This document shows positions 17,043 through 25,430 of a stretch of 64,000 nucleotides of DNA, in pieces. The notes beneath the pieces are model-generated. The model worked only from the letters and a program-made list of their open reading frames with translations, ran no database searches and was not told the origin of the DNA. The first letter of the stretch is position 1. Each line of letters starts with the position of its first letter. Location: positions 1 to 64,000 of the forward strand of contig CALAVA010000238.1 in NCBI GenBank assembly GCA_937892025.1, given 5' to 3'. The position numbers and the translations under genes are program-made. Source of the DNA: an uncultured Bacteroidales bacterium (GTDB lineage Bacteria; Bacteroidota; Bacteroidia; Bacteroidales; WCHB1-69).

Positions 17043-17735
17043 TTAAGACAACAATTCTTCAGCATTCAAATTGTTTTCATTAGCATATTCTCTTGTTGCA
17101 TTTTCACAAGATTCTAATAATGAAGTTGTAAATGCAAGATTCTTTTCTGATGCGCTGCCAATACAGCATCTATATGCACTAACTGATGCATTAATCATAT
17201 CATAATTTTCAATATATGCTGACTTTTTAGCAAATGCCCTTGTTGAAATTCCAAGGCTGTTTGCGTCTTGTGCATTTGTCAAATCACTTCCCATATACAC
17301 AAAACTCCAATTATATTTATCTTCCTGTTCTTTAATCATTTCCTTAATTCTTGAAGCACTGTATTCATCAGAAGAATTTTCGCCACCGTCAGTCATAACA
17401 ACGACAAGAACTTTTTCAGGTCTATCTTCTTCATTCATAGCACTAAGCCATTTTCCAGTGTTGTCAATTGCAATGCCTACGCCATCGAAAAGTGCCGTCA
17501 TTCCATTTGGACTATATTTGTCATCAATATATTCAACGTCTTCAACATTCTTTCCGACATATACTTCATCAACGTGTCCATTAAATTTATAATATGATAC
17601 AGAGCAACTACCTTCCTTATTTTCACGTTGTTCGTCAACAACTTTCTTGAAGCCTCCTACAACATCGGTTTCTGTTCCTGTCATACTGCCACTTTCGTCT
17701 ATTACAAACGTCACATGTACATAATTTGATTTCAT
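17043..17735 (-). CDS. von Willebrand factor A domain protein (230 aa)
   Basis: One VWA domain over most of the length. The metal-ion site (MIDAS) is intact: DESGSMTG near residue 13, a Thr in NGMTALFDGVG, and Asp in VVVMTDGGENSS. The predicted central strands HVTFVIDES and KVLVVVMTDG fit the fold. VWA domains bind protein partners through a divalent metal. In phages and their hosts they occur in ATPase-chaperone pairs, tellurite-type proteins and adhesion factors. No MoxR partner is visible here. It is divergent from the forward virion block and 22 bases upstream of the glycosyltransferase gene. Confidence 0.85.
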   Translation of the reverse strand: MKSNYVHVTFVIDESGSMTGTETDVVGGFKKVVDEQRENKEGSCSVSYYKFNGHVDEVYVGKNVEDVEYIDDKYSPNGMTALFDGVGIAIDNTGKWLSAMNEEDRPEKVLVVVMTDGGENSSDEYSASRIKEMIKEQEDKYNWSFVYMGSDLTNAQDANSLGISTRAFAKKSAYIENYDMINASVSAYRCCIGSASEKNLAFTTSLLESCENATREYANENNLNAEELLS

Positions 17736-17798
17736 ACGTTTTTTTATTATTACAATTATTCATTTATATGATTTTAAATAAAAAACTTAAATTGTAAA

Positions 17799-17806
17799 CT
17801 ATTTAT
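17799..17806 (+). promoter_or_regulatory. Candidate late promoter (CTATTTAT)
   Basis: AAACTATTTATAAACGAA, 19 bases before the ATG of the first gene in the forward block ending at 20720. Confidence 0.5.
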
Positions 17807-17825
17807 AAACGAATAATTATAGAAA

Positions 17826-18197
17826 ATGAAAAAAGAGTATATAGATTTTATTTGTTCCTTACACGGATATATGATAAGAATTAAAGAAATCCATTGGAAC
17901 ACAACAAGTAATTCTGAACACTTGTTATGTGATGAAATAAATGATTGCATATCAGACTGTGAAGATGAATTTACTGAGTGTTGTATGGGAATAGAGGGCA
18001 AACACTTTCAAATAGGTAAGTTATTGCCAATGCTTCCAAATTCAGAAAGTCTTATTCCTTTGTTAAAAGAACTTGAAAAGGATATATTGTCAATGAAGAA
18101 AAAATGTAATGACACAACAGAAAGCGGACTAACCAATATATTGGATGAAATGATGCAAAATGTTAATAAATACAAATATAGGGCAACTCAAAAATGA
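17826..18197 (+). CDS. Phage helical protein, DUF5856-like (123 aa)
   Basis: All-helical, starting MKKEYIDFICSLHGYMIRIK. The centre, IKEIHWNTTSNSEHLLCDEI, matches the pattern of a phage-specific family with a ferritin/Dps-like helical bundle (DUF5856 as I recall it). It is first in a five-gene forward operon with a late-type promoter, so a virion or assembly role is likely. The end overlaps the next start by 4 bases (ATGA). Confidence 0.55.
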   Translation: MKKEYIDFICSLHGYMIRIKEIHWNTTSNSEHLLCDEINDCISDCEDEFTECCMGIEGKHFQIGKLLPMLPNSESLIPLLKELEKDILSMKKKCNDTTESGLTNILDEMMQNVNKYKYRATQK

Positions 18198-18838
18198 ATA
18201 AAAAGACCATTATATTAACAGAAAAGCAATTAGACGAAATCGCTAATGGTGTTAGTACTTATCTTGACGCTTTAGGTACAAAGCCAGATATGCCAGATGA
18301 TTTTGCTAATAAAATAAGTGCAGATGGCTCTGCTGGCTATGGTGAAACGTATGCTGATAAAGAAACATCTGACGATTTTGAAAAAAGGCACTATCCTGAG
18401 TATAGATGGGCAATAGGGCCAAGAACATTTGGAAAAGGCCCATCAAATATACATGAAATGTCAAAAAAAGAATGGGAAAAAAAATATATATTAGATGAAG
18501 AAAATTCAAGACTGTCAAATAGAGTTTTTAATGGAAAATCATATGAAGCAGCAGAAAAAGAAGGACAAAGAATTAGAAATGCGGTTAAAAAAATAAGAAA
18601 TGGAAGTTCTCCACAAGAAAAAGCCCAAGGGCAAAAAACTTTGTTAAGAATGATGCAATATGGCGGAGAAGATTTTGGAAAGGCTTCAAGTTTGGAAACA
18701 AAGGCAAAAAATGCTGATAAAATAATGCAAGCAAGCAAACCAGAAGGACAAAAAATTGCATCAAAGCCAAAACCAGGTGTAGGAACAACACACGATAAAA
18801 ATATTAAAAACGGTATAACAACATTACCAAGTAAATAA
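18194..18838 (+). CDS. Virion-type hypothetical protein with N-terminal helix tag (214 aa)
   Basis: The N-terminus KTIILTEKQLDEIANGVSTY resembles the short helix modules on other small proteins of this phage. The rest is hydrophilic and probably disordered in part (Lys/Gly/Asn-rich C-terminus, HYPEYRWAIGPRTFGKGPSN centre). No family recognised. Position two in the late-type operon. Confidence 0.55.
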   Translation: MNKKTIILTEKQLDEIANGVSTYLDALGTKPDMPDDFANKISADGSAGYGETYADKETSDDFEKRHYPEYRWAIGPRTFGKGPSNIHEMSKKEWEKKYILDEENSRLSNRVFNGKSYEAAEKEGQRIRNAVKKIRNGSSPQEKAQGQKTLLRMMQYGGEDFGKASSLETKAKNADKIMQASKPEGQKIASKPKPGVGTTHDKNIKNGITTLPSK

Positions 18839-18859
18839 AATTAAAAAAACTATTATATT

Positions 18860-19234
18860 ATGCAAACTTGTTTAGAAGTAAAAGGTATTGAATCAAGAAA
18901 TAATTTGATTATAAGAAACGATTACACAAGAAATGAGGAATATTCAGCAATACATCCTGACGCATTAGCAACAGGTGACCCATTAGGTAAAGGTACTGGA
19001 CATGGTGGCCATTTGCACTCAATACCTAATTGTACAGCACCTTCAACAATTAATTATCAAAACTTTGATACTGAAAATGCTGGTGGATTATATGATATTG
19101 AAGGTAGAAACGGTGTTGGAGGAAGAAATTTCCTAAAAAATATATCAATGTTTAACGAAGCAACGCAATATACATTAAACTATGTTGATACGTCAGCAAA
19201 CGTTGCAGATGGACAAATAGTAATCCCAGGTTAA
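18860..19234 (+). CDS. Putative virion structural protein (124 aa)
   Basis: A compact beta-rich protein with unusual Gly/His content (GKGTGHGGHLHSIPNC) and a C-terminus VDTSANVADGQIVIPG. Its stop codon overlaps the next start (TAATG), implying coupled translation. I do not recognise it. Size, composition and operon suggest a small capsid or tail component. Confidence 0.55.
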   Translation: MQTCLEVKGIESRNNLIIRNDYTRNEEYSAIHPDALATGDPLGKGTGHGGHLHSIPNCTAPSTINYQNFDTENAGGLYDIEGRNGVGGRNFLKNISMFNEATQYTLNYVDTSANVADGQIVIPG

Positions 19235-20106
19235 TGAAAAAACGTTTAGTACATATTAATGAAACAGCGTCTTTATCAAAAAAGAGATTTGGAAAAGAAA
19301 CTTGGCAATTAAGTAAAGAAGAAAAATTGCAATTTGCAATTGAAAATTGCCGTAGAATCCGAATAACTTATGATGATAAAAAAGGTGGAAAAGGTAAAAA
19401 CACAAGATACCTTTTACCACTTGTTTTCGGTATTACTAAAAACGGAAAAATGGCCATTAGAGCATTTCAAACTTTTGGTTCAACAAAAAGAGGTGTACCG
19501 AAATATAAACTTTTTCTAACAGATAACATTGGCCAAGTTGATGTTGGGCATGTAAAATATTATGATTATGAACAGCAACTTTTAAGCACCGGATTTAATG
19601 ATTCTGGCGATAAGGGGTTTTCTGATATTTATTCAATTACGCCATTGGCAAAAAATTTCAATGGTTCGTCTCTTGCAAACCAAAATCAGCCAATAGATTC
19701 AAATCCTGTACAAAAATCAGATATTGACAAAGGAGAAGAAGAACCACAAAAAACAACGGCAACAGCAAAACAGCCAACACAAACAACAAATGTTACGCAA
19801 AAAAATGTTGACAATTTAGGGCAAAAAAGTTACTTTCAAAGTAAAGTGGAAGCCCCAGATACAAAGCCTGTTTCAAAAGGCGAAATTGAAAACGGGACTG
19901 ATATGGCACAAACAGCACAAACAAGCCAATCACCTGTTGAATATGGAGACGAAACAGAACCTGTTGAAAAGTCTGACATTGAACAAGGTCCACAAATTAA
20001 TACAGATAATGAGTTATCTAATTCTTATCAAGATATGATGAAAAGGTGGAAAATACTTGATAATAATGAAGATGAAGATGAAGACGATAATGAAGATAAT
20101 TTATAA
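19234..20106 (+). CDS. Virion-type protein with WYL-like domain and repeated linker motif (290 aa)
   Basis: Residues 36-105 have the strand order of a WYL-type beta domain (RRIRITYDDKK, RYLLPLVFGITKNGKMAIRAF, YKLFLTDNIGQVDVG). WYL domains bind ligands or nucleic acid in bacterial regulators, and here the usual DNA-binding HTH is missing. Residues 150-255 form a disordered Thr/Gln-rich arm with three copies of a decapeptide: PVQKSDIDKG (158-167), PVSKGEIENG (212-221) and PVEKSDIEQG (243-252). The C-terminus is a long Asp/Glu run. The repeats look like docking peptides for a partner. The gene is in the late-type operon. Confidence 0.5.
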   Translation: MKKRLVHINETASLSKKRFGKETWQLSKEEKLQFAIENCRRIRITYDDKKGGKGKNTRYLLPLVFGITKNGKMAIRAFQTFGSTKRGVPKYKLFLTDNIGQVDVGHVKYYDYEQQLLSTGFNDSGDKGFSDIYSITPLAKNFNGSSLANQNQPIDSNPVQKSDIDKGEEEPQKTTATAKQPTQTTNVTQKNVDNLGQKSYFQSKVEAPDTKPVSKGEIENGTDMAQTAQTSQSPVEYGDETEPVEKSDIEQGPQINTDNELSNSYQDMMKRWKILDNNEDEDEDDNEDNL

Positions 20107-20111
20107 TTAAA

Positions 20112-20720
20112 ATGGCAGTTTCAAAACAACAATTAGCACAAATTATAGGAAAAGCAAGGGATTTATGTAATCTTGAAGGTGACAGGCTTATTGAATCATA
20201 TAAAGGTGATGGCAATTTCGATAGAAAAGACCCAGACCCATCTTCATATGACGATTATTCTAAATTTGATAGAATGTACCTTAATGAAGAAGAAGATTAT
20301 CATCCGCAAAAAAGAAATGTTCAAACAAAAGACATTAGATATAATCAGCAAACGGCAGCAAATAGCAAAATGCCTGACAAAATCAAGCAATCAATGCTTA
20401 ATGAAGTCATAGATGTAACTGCATTGGACAATCAGTCTGTTTTATCAGGAATGGAAATACCTGGCGGAAACAGAAAGCCACAACAAAACAGAAGGCCAGT
20501 TAATGAGCAGCAATATCAGGTACAAGGAGGAAACGTTGACTATTCAATAATAAAAGCAATTGTTAATGAATGTTTAAATGAATATTTTTCAAGACAGCCA
20601 TTAAATGAAAACGCTTCAATTAGTACAATTGGATTAAAGGCTGGCGCAATAAAAATTGTTGATAATAAAGGAAATGTCTATTCAGCAAAACTTGAAAAAA
20701 TAGGAAATACAAATGACTGA
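20112..20720 (+). CDS. Virion-type hypothetical protein (202 aa)
   Basis: A helical start (MAVSKQQLAQIIGKARDLCN), a hydrophilic Gln/Asn/Pro-rich centre, then a helix module (VDYSIIKAIVNECLNEYFS) and a small C-terminal beta domain (GLKAGAIKIVDNKGNVYSA). The helix module is of the kind seen in neighbouring proteins. Last gene of the forward operon, ended by a strong hairpin terminator 6 bases after the stop. Function unknown. Confidence 0.55.
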   Translation: MAVSKQQLAQIIGKARDLCNLEGDRLIESYKGDGNFDRKDPDPSSYDDYSKFDRMYLNEEEDYHPQKRNVQTKDIRYNQQTAANSKMPDKIKQSMLNEVIDVTALDNQSVLSGMEIPGGNRKPQQNRRPVNEQQYQVQGGNVDYSIIKAIVNECLNEYFSRQPLNENASISTIGLKAGAIKIVDNKGNVYSAKLEKIGNTND

Positions 20721-20724
20721 CATA

Positions 20725-20759
20725 CTCCCACTATTTCAATCGTGGGGTTCTTTTTTTTT
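20725..20759 (+). terminator. Rho-independent terminator (or left-end hairpin of a degraded IS)
   Basis: CCCAC/GTGGG stem with a 10-base loop followed by nine T. It lies directly after the forward operon. It may instead be the left hairpin of the IS200/IS605-like remnant that follows; the two roles do not exclude each other. Confidence 0.65.
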
Positions 20760-20814
20760 ATTAAGAACACGTATTTGTTAATAAGTTATACCTATTAACC
20801 ACACTTAATACATT

Positions 20815-20885
20815 AAGTAGCGATGTCAGTAACACAATGTTAAAGCAATTCATCCCACATCTAAAGCAGATGGCTTTCTTGCATG
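20815..20885 (+). mobile_element. Possible IS200/IS605 right end / omega-RNA scaffold remnant
   Basis: No gene is present in 20721-20945. The part from AAGTAGCGATGTCAGTAACA to GATGGCTTTCTTGC resembles the 3' end of tnpB-type transposon RNAs. It has GTCAGTAACACAATGTT, then GCAATTCATCCCACATCT, an imperfect hairpin (CATCT/AGATG) and a terminal TTCTTGC. No tnpA or tnpB gene is nearby. Recognition is by pattern only; an Rfam/ISfinder comparison would decide. Confidence 0.35.
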
Positions 20886-20945
20886 TTAATCGTAAAAAAC
20901 AAATTTTTTAATAAAAAAAGCACGTCTGAAAATGTGTTGGAGTAG

Positions 20946-21845
20946 TCAGTTTAAATTAATATTAATATCTCCCATTTTAAAGTTACCATAATTTATTGTC
21001 GGTAAAGGATTATTAACAAAAAATCCGCTTAAAGCAAAGAACATTTCAAGTGGAAATTTACATCCCGTTTCACGTATATAATGTTCTTTTATTGCTTCGC
21101 TATCTTCTAAATAAAGAAATGGGCATACGTTACGTACTGAACTATTTTTATTCTTATATTCATAATATTCATATGTAAAATATTTAAAATGAAAACTATA
21201 TACACCACCACATTCATAAATGTTTATTGCTTTTTTTCCTTTTTCAAGATTTAAAGCCAAAAAATGGTTTCCAGAACCAAAAACAAAATTTTCTGTTGAA
21301 AAATCATTACATTTCAATAAAAAAACTTTTTGGCCCCAATAATTCCAATAAAAACACTTTGTGTCTTTAAATGTATGAGCAAGTTCACTTGTAGATTCTT
21401 TACCTTTTATAATATTAACAGTTCTACCTGCATAATAATTTGCTTCAAAACGCTTAAATATAAAATCAATGTATTCTTTAATACTTCCGTTTTTATTTGA
21501 ACAAGTATTAAAATTAAATATTACCTCGTCAAAATCAGAATGATAAACCCATACATCTTCACCTGTCTTAATAGATTCATTTTTTCCAGCAAAAAACAAA
21601 TCAGCATATACATTTGCTTTTGCTAAATCAAATTCACCATTATTCATTTCTAAGTATTTAGAAAAATCTCTAAATTCAATATAATCACAATTATATGATT
21701 TAATTAAATCAATAGTATTATCTGTACAGCCATCATCATATATGTACAATTTATCAAATCCATACCTTGTTAGATATGGCATAATATATTTTACTATTGG
21801 TTCTTCATTATAAACTACGATTGCGCCATATAATTTCATATCCAT
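20946..21845 (-). CDS. Family 2/92-type glycosyltransferase
   Basis: GT-A fold: the N-terminus MKLYGAIVVYNEEPIVKYIM has the VYNEE donor motif. LYIYDDGCTDNTIDLIKSYN gives the nucleotide-binding segment and YHSDFDEVIF the DxD metal site (residues about 100-108). A Cys-containing HYIRETGCKFPLEM segment near the C-terminus and the overall length fit the GT2/GT92 type that modifies surface glycans. It begins 8 bases after the polymerase C-half and is last in that reverse unit. This is the fourth glycosyltransferase in the window; the acceptor is unknown. Confidence 0.8.
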   Translation of the reverse strand: MDMKLYGAIVVYNEEPIVKYIMPYLTRYGFDKLYIYDDGCTDNTIDLIKSYNCDYIEFRDFSKYLEMNNGEFDLAKANVYADLFFAGKNESIKTGEDVWVYHSDFDEVIFNFNTCSNKNGSIKEYIDFIFKRFEANYYAGRTVNIIKGKESTSELAHTFKDTKCFYWNYWGQKVFLLKCNDFSTENFVFGSGNHFLALNLEKGKKAINIYECGGVYSFHFKYFTYEYYEYKNKNSSVRNVCPFLYLEDSEAIKEHYIRETGCKFPLEMFFALSGFFVNNPLPTINYGNFKMGDININLN

Positions 21846-21853
21846 AAAACTTT

Positions 21854-23440
21854 TTAAGCCTCAACTTCTACTTCGTTTTCAAACTCTAAGGCGTTTATTT
21901 TCTCTTCTTTTGCATCCAAAACATCAAGTATTGTACCGATTACAATGTCTTTATATTCTTTTGACATAAATTTACCTGTCAACGGGTCCACATCAACGAT
22001 TTCAAGCATTGCTTTTGGCATATCACCGTTTTCAAAATCTTCAAGTTCCTCAAGTGTCATATTGAAAACAATTTCAGCAAATCTTGCTTTTACCTTGTCA
22101 ATTCCAAGTTGTCTTTCGCGTTCAATTCTTTCGAGATAATCACGTTGAATCTCACCCCAGTCCATTCCACAATCTTCTAAATAAGGTGGTTCCCATTCTG
22201 GATGTGACATCCAAAACCTTATTTCTTTATCTTCCATTGTCATAAGTTGTTCATATGTATCTTGGTCGCTTGGCTTATTTGGAAAACCGCTGCATAATTC
22301 ACATTCTTCGGAAGTAAAATATTGCCTATCGTCTGGATTGATAATCAATATTCTATTTCTTATATCAGGCTTAAAACACACCAAAAGAGGCTTAATTCTT
22401 TTGTTGAACTGTTCAATATACTTTTGTACATTATATTCCTCCCCTTCTTTGCACATTATATCTTCTTCGGAATCAACAATCTCTCTTGGAACCAATTTAC
22501 AATTAAGTATTACCTCGTCTTCGATTATAACATCTGGATGGTGTTTTTTCACATAATCGTTAAAGGATAAAGCACGTTCTTTTAACGCTAACTTACCATC
22601 AATATTATCTTTTTTCCATTCTTTTTCTAATGCAACTCTGTAATCTGTTTTTTCACCGAACAATCCATCAACTTTATAATAATGAGTCACTTTTTTAGCA
22701 TCAGTTTGTGATTTTGTTTTACCAACATTAATGTAATATATAGTTTCACCCATATTTACATTAAGATTTTCCCTTAATGCCAATTCCATCCATGCTTGTC
22801 TTGACTTTGGTCTACCAGCTTTTGTTATTGTTTTGCAATCTTCTACATATTCTTCCAATGACTTCTTTATTTTTCCTTTAGATGCAATCTTTTTTAGTGG
22901 TATCTGATAATTATATATTTTTTCGATGTAGTCATAGTAAGATTCGATGAATTTTTGTCCTTGACCTCTTAATAAAAATCTAACTGTTTCATCCAAAAAA
23001 TCAGAGATATAGACGTTAAGTTTTTTACTTTTAACAGTATTACCAACAAATTTTACATCTTTTGGATATGGTTTTTCAGGAAAATAATCAATATAATTTT
23101 TTCTTGATAAATTTATTGATGAAGCAATCTTTTCGTCCAAACCACAACCCATTTTATTTACACCGTTACTACTATAATTCATGTCACACATATATAAATC
23201 ATTGAATTCAGCAAGGTCAGCCTCAAATCCAACATATTCTTTATTTTCTTTTGTTTCTCTTGATAAGCCTTTACTTATATATGGATTTTCTTTTGTGTAA
23301 CGATATTTTTGTGGTAGTTTAAAATTGAATCCATCTGTATTTGACAAGATATTCATTCCAAATGCATTAACAACTGTTCCATCTAAAGAAATATCATATA
23401 CATATTTTGATGTGTTGCCTTTATTTTTTATTTTTAACAT
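21854..23440 (-). CDS. DNA polymerase C-terminal half with N-terminal C-intein
   Basis: Family B replicative polymerase, second half. Residues 1-34 are a C-intein (KYVYDISLDGTVVNAFGMNI then LSN) ending in the catalytic Asn. They are followed by Thr35 and DGFNF, the continuation of motif C (GD | TDGFNF). The rest is palm and thumb: KKLNVYISDFLDETVRFLLR, YNYQIPLKKIASKGKIKKSL (the T4-type Y-x-x-x-x-x-P-L-x-x-I-A-x-x-G signature) and KAGRPKSRQAWMELA. The C-terminus is acidic, possibly for clamp or accessory contacts. Trans-splicing with the upstream N-half would give a polymerase of about 1179 residues. On its own this half lacks exonuclease and motifs A and B. Confidence 0.9.
   Translation of the reverse strand: MLKIKNKGNTSKYVYDISLDGTVVNAFGMNILSNTDGFNFKLPQKYRYTKENPYISKGLSRETKENKEYVGFEADLAEFNDLYMCDMNYSSNGVNKMGCGLDEKIASSINLSRKNYIDYFPEKPYPKDVKFVGNTVKSKKLNVYISDFLDETVRFLLRGQGQKFIESYYDYIEKIYNYQIPLKKIASKGKIKKSLEEYVEDCKTITKAGRPKSRQAWMELALRENLNVNMGETIYYINVGKTKSQTDAKKVTHYYKVDGLFGEKTDYRVALEKEWKKDNIDGKLALKERALSFNDYVKKHHPDVIIEDEVILNCKLVPREIVDSEEDIMCKEGEEYNVQKYIEQFNKRIKPLLVCFKPDIRNRILIINPDDRQYFTSEECELCSGFPNKPSDQDTYEQLMTMEDKEIRFWMSHPEWEPPYLEDCGMDWGEIQRDYLERIERERQLGIDKVKARFAEIVFNMTLEELEDFENGDMPKAMLEIVDVDPLTGKFMSKEYKDIVIGTILDVLDAKEEKINALEFENEVEVEA
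23339..23440 (-). other. C-intein (34 residues) of the split DNA polymerase intein
   Basis: Begins at the ATG. Block F is YVYDISLDGTVVNAF and block G is GMNILSN, with the splice at Asn34 | Thr35. The penultimate His of most inteins is Ser here. The Thr +1 nucleophile is compatible with splicing. Confidence 0.85.
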
Positions 23441-23470
23441 GTTTTTATCTTATTTACGATATTATATAAA

Positions 23471-25360
23471 TTAATTTTCTTTTTTCCAAATATAGCATAA
23501 ACAACCACAATCATAAATCCTATACCATTTCTTAGAAAGGCAAAATTCGTGTTCGCTTAAATTGTTTGGACATCCATATTTTTTAACCAATATGCTTTTT
23601 CTGAAATTAAACCTATAATATCGTTTTTGCCCTATGACATAATAATAATTTGGCCTTGATATATTATATTGAACAAATCCTATTTTATCGTACAAATTTC
23701 CGCATGACCACCTTCTATCTGCATATGTTACAATATTGTTTGGATTGTATTTCTTTATGAAAAATTTTAAAAGTTTACTTGCCCCACCAACAATATTAGT
23801 GTTTATCTTATTGCAAAATCGCAACAATTCCCATTCAGTCTTTCCGTTTCCAATAAAATGTCTGCTTTTTCCAAATGTCATTACAGAAACCAATTCATCA
23901 TTATGATAAAGGCCAATCCTTATGCTTGCAGAACAGTTTCCTTGCAAATGATTTTCGGATATAAATCTTGAACTCGTTTTCGAATCAATTTCTTTAATAA
24001 TGCATTTTCTTGCAAATATTTTCCGTCCAGTATCACCTAAAATATTTTTTAATATTGATTTTACTATTTCTTTTTTGTTTTTCCACTCATCTTCAAATAT
24101 ATGAATTAGTCTGATTCCTTCTTTAATGCATTCTTCCGTTTTTCTCAAATGAAAATATTTATCTTTATTTACTTCTGAATGCCAAAATATTCCATCACAT
24201 TCTATTGCTATCTTTTTTGACGGAATATATAAGTCAAGTTCTTTTCCACTCAAGATTATTCTATCTCTTGTTATAACTTCATCTTTTCCAACGATTGATG
24301 ATATAAAATCTTTAATCTCATCTTCAAAAGAAGAATTTGATATACTACATTTAGGGCAACCATTGCCCATTAAATGATTTCCAGGACTTTGTAAAAAATC
24401 ACCATGTTTTTTGCATGTTATTATAATTTTTTCATCTTGTTTAATATAATTTGTTTTTGAATAATCATATTTGTCTCCATGAACCTCTTTTGCCTTCTCT
24501 ATAAATTCTTCATTTGTTAACCTTGATTTTATCCCACGTTCAATATTTGAGCATATTGGACATTTTTGTCCTTGTAAATGGTTAGATGCATTTTGCCAAA
24601 ATTCACCGTGCTCAGGACATATTATGCACACTTTAGTCCTGTTGTTTATGTATTTAACTTTGGAATAATCATATTTATCACCATGTACCTCTTTTGCTTT
24701 CTGTATAAACCATTCAATATCTTTTGTTTTCTTTATTGCATTCTCTTCTATTGCACATTTGGCGCAACCTTGTTTATTTTTAATGTGGTTATTAAATGTT
24801 TGGTAAAATACACCGTGTTTTTTACAAATGATAGGGTATTTTATCCTATCATTCTTATATTCTGTTATTAAACTATAATCATATTTGTCTCCATGAATAT
24901 CTTTAGAAAGTGAAATTACTTCATCAAGGTTTCTGCGTTTTGAACTTGCTGATTTTATGTAACGGCATTTTGGACATCCTTCCCCACTTAATATATGGCC
25001 AGGAGTCATTTCAAAATCACCATGTTCATTTCCATATTCATCTTTTCTATGACAAGTTAAAACGACTTTTGTCTTGTTGTTAACATATTTCAATTTTTCA
25101 AATGATACGTCTTCAAGATTTTTTAAATCTTTTATTGTTTCTTTAAAACTTTCAGTATCATATCTGAATCGGCCTGAACATTTTGGGCATCCTTGGGCCA
25201 TATGAATATGTTTGTTAAAACACTTGTAAAAGACTCCGTGTGTTTTACAAATTATTGGATATTTTATCCTATCATTTTTATATTCTGTTATTAAACTATA
25301 ATCATATTTATCTCCATGTACTTCTTTTGCCTTGTTTTTTACTTCTTCTAATTTTTGCAT
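23471..25360 (-). CDS. Vsr-like homing endonuclease with five zinc-ribbon modules (629 aa)
   Basis: Site-specific DNA endonuclease placed between the two polymerase halves, the position such genes hold in 'fractured gene' arrangements. Residues 1-345 contain five modules of ~60 residues, each with HGDKYDYS (or a variant), a C-x-x-H-G-x-F segment and a C-P-x-C pair: probable zinc-stabilised DNA-binding repeats (DUF723 type). Residues 350-470 are a Vsr/EDxHD-type nuclease core (KELDLYIPSKKIAIECDGIF then WHSE, RLIHIFEDEW). The C-terminal part, with ARKCIIKEI and VGGASKLLKFFIKKY, matches the second copy at 38056. The start is the ATG giving MQKLEEVKN; an upstream TTG is unlikely. It lies 70 bases after the N-half and 30 before the C-half. 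Confidence 0.9.
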   Translation of the reverse strand: MQKLEEVKNKAKEVHGDKYDYSLITEYKNDRIKYPIICKTHGVFYKCFNKHIHMAQGCPKCSGRFRYDTESFKETIKDLKNLEDVSFEKLKYVNNKTKVVLTCHRKDEYGNEHGDFEMTPGHILSGEGCPKCRYIKSASSKRRNLDEVISLSKDIHGDKYDYSLITEYKNDRIKYPIICKKHGVFYQTFNNHIKNKQGCAKCAIEENAIKKTKDIEWFIQKAKEVHGDKYDYSKVKYINNRTKVCIICPEHGEFWQNASNHLQGQKCPICSNIERGIKSRLTNEEFIEKAKEVHGDKYDYSKTNYIKQDEKIIITCKKHGDFLQSPGNHLMGNGCPKCSISNSSFEDEIKDFISSIVGKDEVITRDRIILSGKELDLYIPSKKIAIECDGIFWHSEVNKDKYFHLRKTEECIKEGIRLIHIFEDEWKNKKEIVKSILKNILGDTGRKIFARKCIIKEIDSKTSSRFISENHLQGNCSASIRIGLYHNDELVSVMTFGKSRHFIGNGKTEWELLRFCNKINTNIVGGASKLLKFFIKKYNPNNIVTYADRRWSCGNLYDKIGFVQYNISRPNYYYVIGQKRYYRFNFRKSILVKKYGCPNNLSEHEFCLSKKWYRIYDCGCLCYIWKKEN

Positions 25361-25430
25361 AAACAAATTTTTTTAAAATAAGTAGTGAATAGAACCAAAA
25401 AAACCAAAAAATGATTTTAAATAAATGTTT

